Shown here piece by piece: positions 6,021-6,789 of a stretch of DNA of 6,789 nucleotides. The notes below the pieces were generated by a model. The model saw nothing but the letters and a program-made list of their open reading frames with translations. It was not told the DNA's origin and did no database searches. Source of the DNA: Planctomycetota bacterium (GTDB lineage Bacteria > Planctomycetota > DG-23 > SLPQ01); NCBI GenBank assembly GCA_021160625.1, contig JAGHCE010000191.1:1-6789 (forward strand). The letters are read 5' to 3'. Made by a program: the position numbers and the translations under genes. Positions within the stretch are counted from its first letter, which is position 1, and each line of letters starts with the position of its first letter.

Positions 6021-6789
6021 CTACCGAGCTTCGTAGCAGCCGATGTCGTATGCGGCGCCCTGGGGCCGCGTCGTGCCTTCGAGATCGGTTTTGACGTCCT
6101 CCAGGATCTTCCCTGCATCGATTGCGGGTGAGCCGGCTTTAAGGTGGTAGTCATCGTGCACCGGGTCAACAAAGAGATCGGCTTCGGACGCCTGGAGCGA
6201 GTGTTTGTCGTAGCCGAGCTCTTGCCACTGGGCGAAGGTGAGTATCTGTGCATTGTCGTCGATGCCGAAGTGCTCCACCACGACGTTGTAATCCGACTCG
6301 AAGCCCTCCTCGGCGCTCTTGTCCATACAAATGCTGCCGACGGTCTCACGGGTACTTCGGTGGTAAAAGATATTGTTGAAAAGCTTGTTGCCGACGGCGT
6401 CGGGCCGGCCGGGGTTATGGTTCCGGATGACGACGGCGTACCATGCATCCTTAGGCATCACGAAGGTGTTGTTGTAGACGTGGTTGTGCCGCGAGGCAAT
6501 TGCGGCATCAATCCCGTATAGCGCAATGCCCTTGCCCGTTCCGTAGCAAAGGTTGTTTCTCACTACCGAGCGCTCGATCCCGTCGAAGGAGAGATCCGTG
6601 CCGGGTGTGCCGTTGCGCGCGGAGATGTTGTTTTCGATGAGGCTGTTGGAAAGTATCCCGTCGCCGCCCATCGAGATATCGCCGTTGTTGTGAAAACCGG
6701 CGCTGCCGTTGTCGTGCGAGTAGTTTTTGCGGATGACGTTGTAGTCGCCGGAATTGGAGTTGTAGAAGCCTTCCTGCTTGTTGTTGTAA
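6021..6789 (-). CDS. Right-handed parallel beta-helix protein, C-terminal 255 residues (cut by window edge)
   Basis: The reading frame is open to the right edge, so the start and any signal peptide lie outside the window. The visible part shows Asn-rich rungs of about 20-28 residues, for example YNVIRKNYSHDNG, NSLIENNISARNG, RSVVRNNLCYGTG, HNHVYNNTFVM and GNKLFNNIFYH. These are typical PbH1-type turns with an asparagine ladder. After the helix come SDYNVVVEHFG, FAQWQELGYDKHSLQ, LFVDPVHDDYHLKAGSPAIDAG (ending at visible residue 226) and RPQGAAYDIGCYE (visible residues 241-253), followed by only two residues. This SPAIDAG...YDIG.YE ending is common in surface beta-helix proteins of environmental bacteria, including those with a choice-of-anchor type C-terminus. 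Relatives include polysaccharide-acting enzymes and cell-surface proteins, but no catalytic residues can be assigned. No distinct sorting tail follows. Confidence 0.85.
   Translation of the reverse strand, partial: YNNKQEGFYNSNSGDYNVIRKNYSHDNGSAGFHNNGDISMGGDGILSNSLIENNISARNGTPGTDLSFDGIERSVVRNNLCYGTGKGIALYGIDAAIASRHNHVYNNTFVMPKDAWYAVVIRNHNPGRPDAVGNKLFNNIFYHRSTRETVGSICMDKSAEEGFESDYNVVVEHFGIDDNAQILTFAQWQELGYDKHSLQASEADLFVDPVHDDYHLKAGSPAIDAGKILEDVKTDLEGTTRPQGAAYDIGCYEAR

Overview
This is a GC-rich bacterial window in two parts. Positions 1 to 3984 hold a compact housekeeping operon on the minus strand. Positions 4223 to 6789 hold two exported-type proteins that converge on each other: a plus-strand secreted cysteine-peptidase-like protein and a minus-strand parallel beta-helix protein that runs off the right edge. 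No rRNA, tRNA, CRISPR array, insertion sequence or phage gene is visible. No single gene fixes the taxonomy. The RecA and glutamyl-tRNA synthetase sequences, the lone Memo-family gene and the beta-helix protein with its SPAIDAG...YDIG.YE C-terminus would fit a planctomycete-like or other environmental candidate phylum, but this is a weak inference.

The minus-strand operon reads, in transcription order: Memo-family protein (3984-3169), glutamyl-tRNA synthetase gltX (3172-1826), PfkB-family kinase (1825-926), 2'-5' RNA ligase-type RNA cyclic phosphodiesterase thpR (919-350) and recA (337 to the left edge, N-terminal 112 residues only). The genes are packed extremely tightly: a 4-base ATGA overlap, a directly abutting TAG-TTG junction, then gaps of 6 and 12 bases. 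A good sigma70-type promoter (TTGAAG, 17 bp, TATAGT on the minus strand at 4087-4059) lies 68 bases upstream of the first start codon. The set mixes translation, RNA-end chemistry, small-molecule phosphorylation, a redox/metal-enzyme-like protein and DNA repair; it looks co-transcribed rather than being a pathway.

The 238-base divergent intergenic region (3985-4222) carries that promoter and, facing the other way, a perfect TATAAT box with a weaker -35 box that should drive the plus-strand gene. That gene encodes a 571-residue protein with a signal peptide, a C39/BtrH-like papain-fold domain with plausible Cys-His-Asp residues, a helical middle section and two diverged copies of an approximately 80-residue beta-rich module. 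The 82 bases between it and the convergent beta-helix gene hold only a short GC hairpin.

The most interesting items are the architecture of the secreted protein, the unusual Memo-gltX-pfkB-thpR-recA gene order, and a short glutamyl-tRNA synthetase that seems to lack the segment carrying the Cys-x-Cys region of many homologues. I do not see clear evidence of a wholly new multi-gene system.
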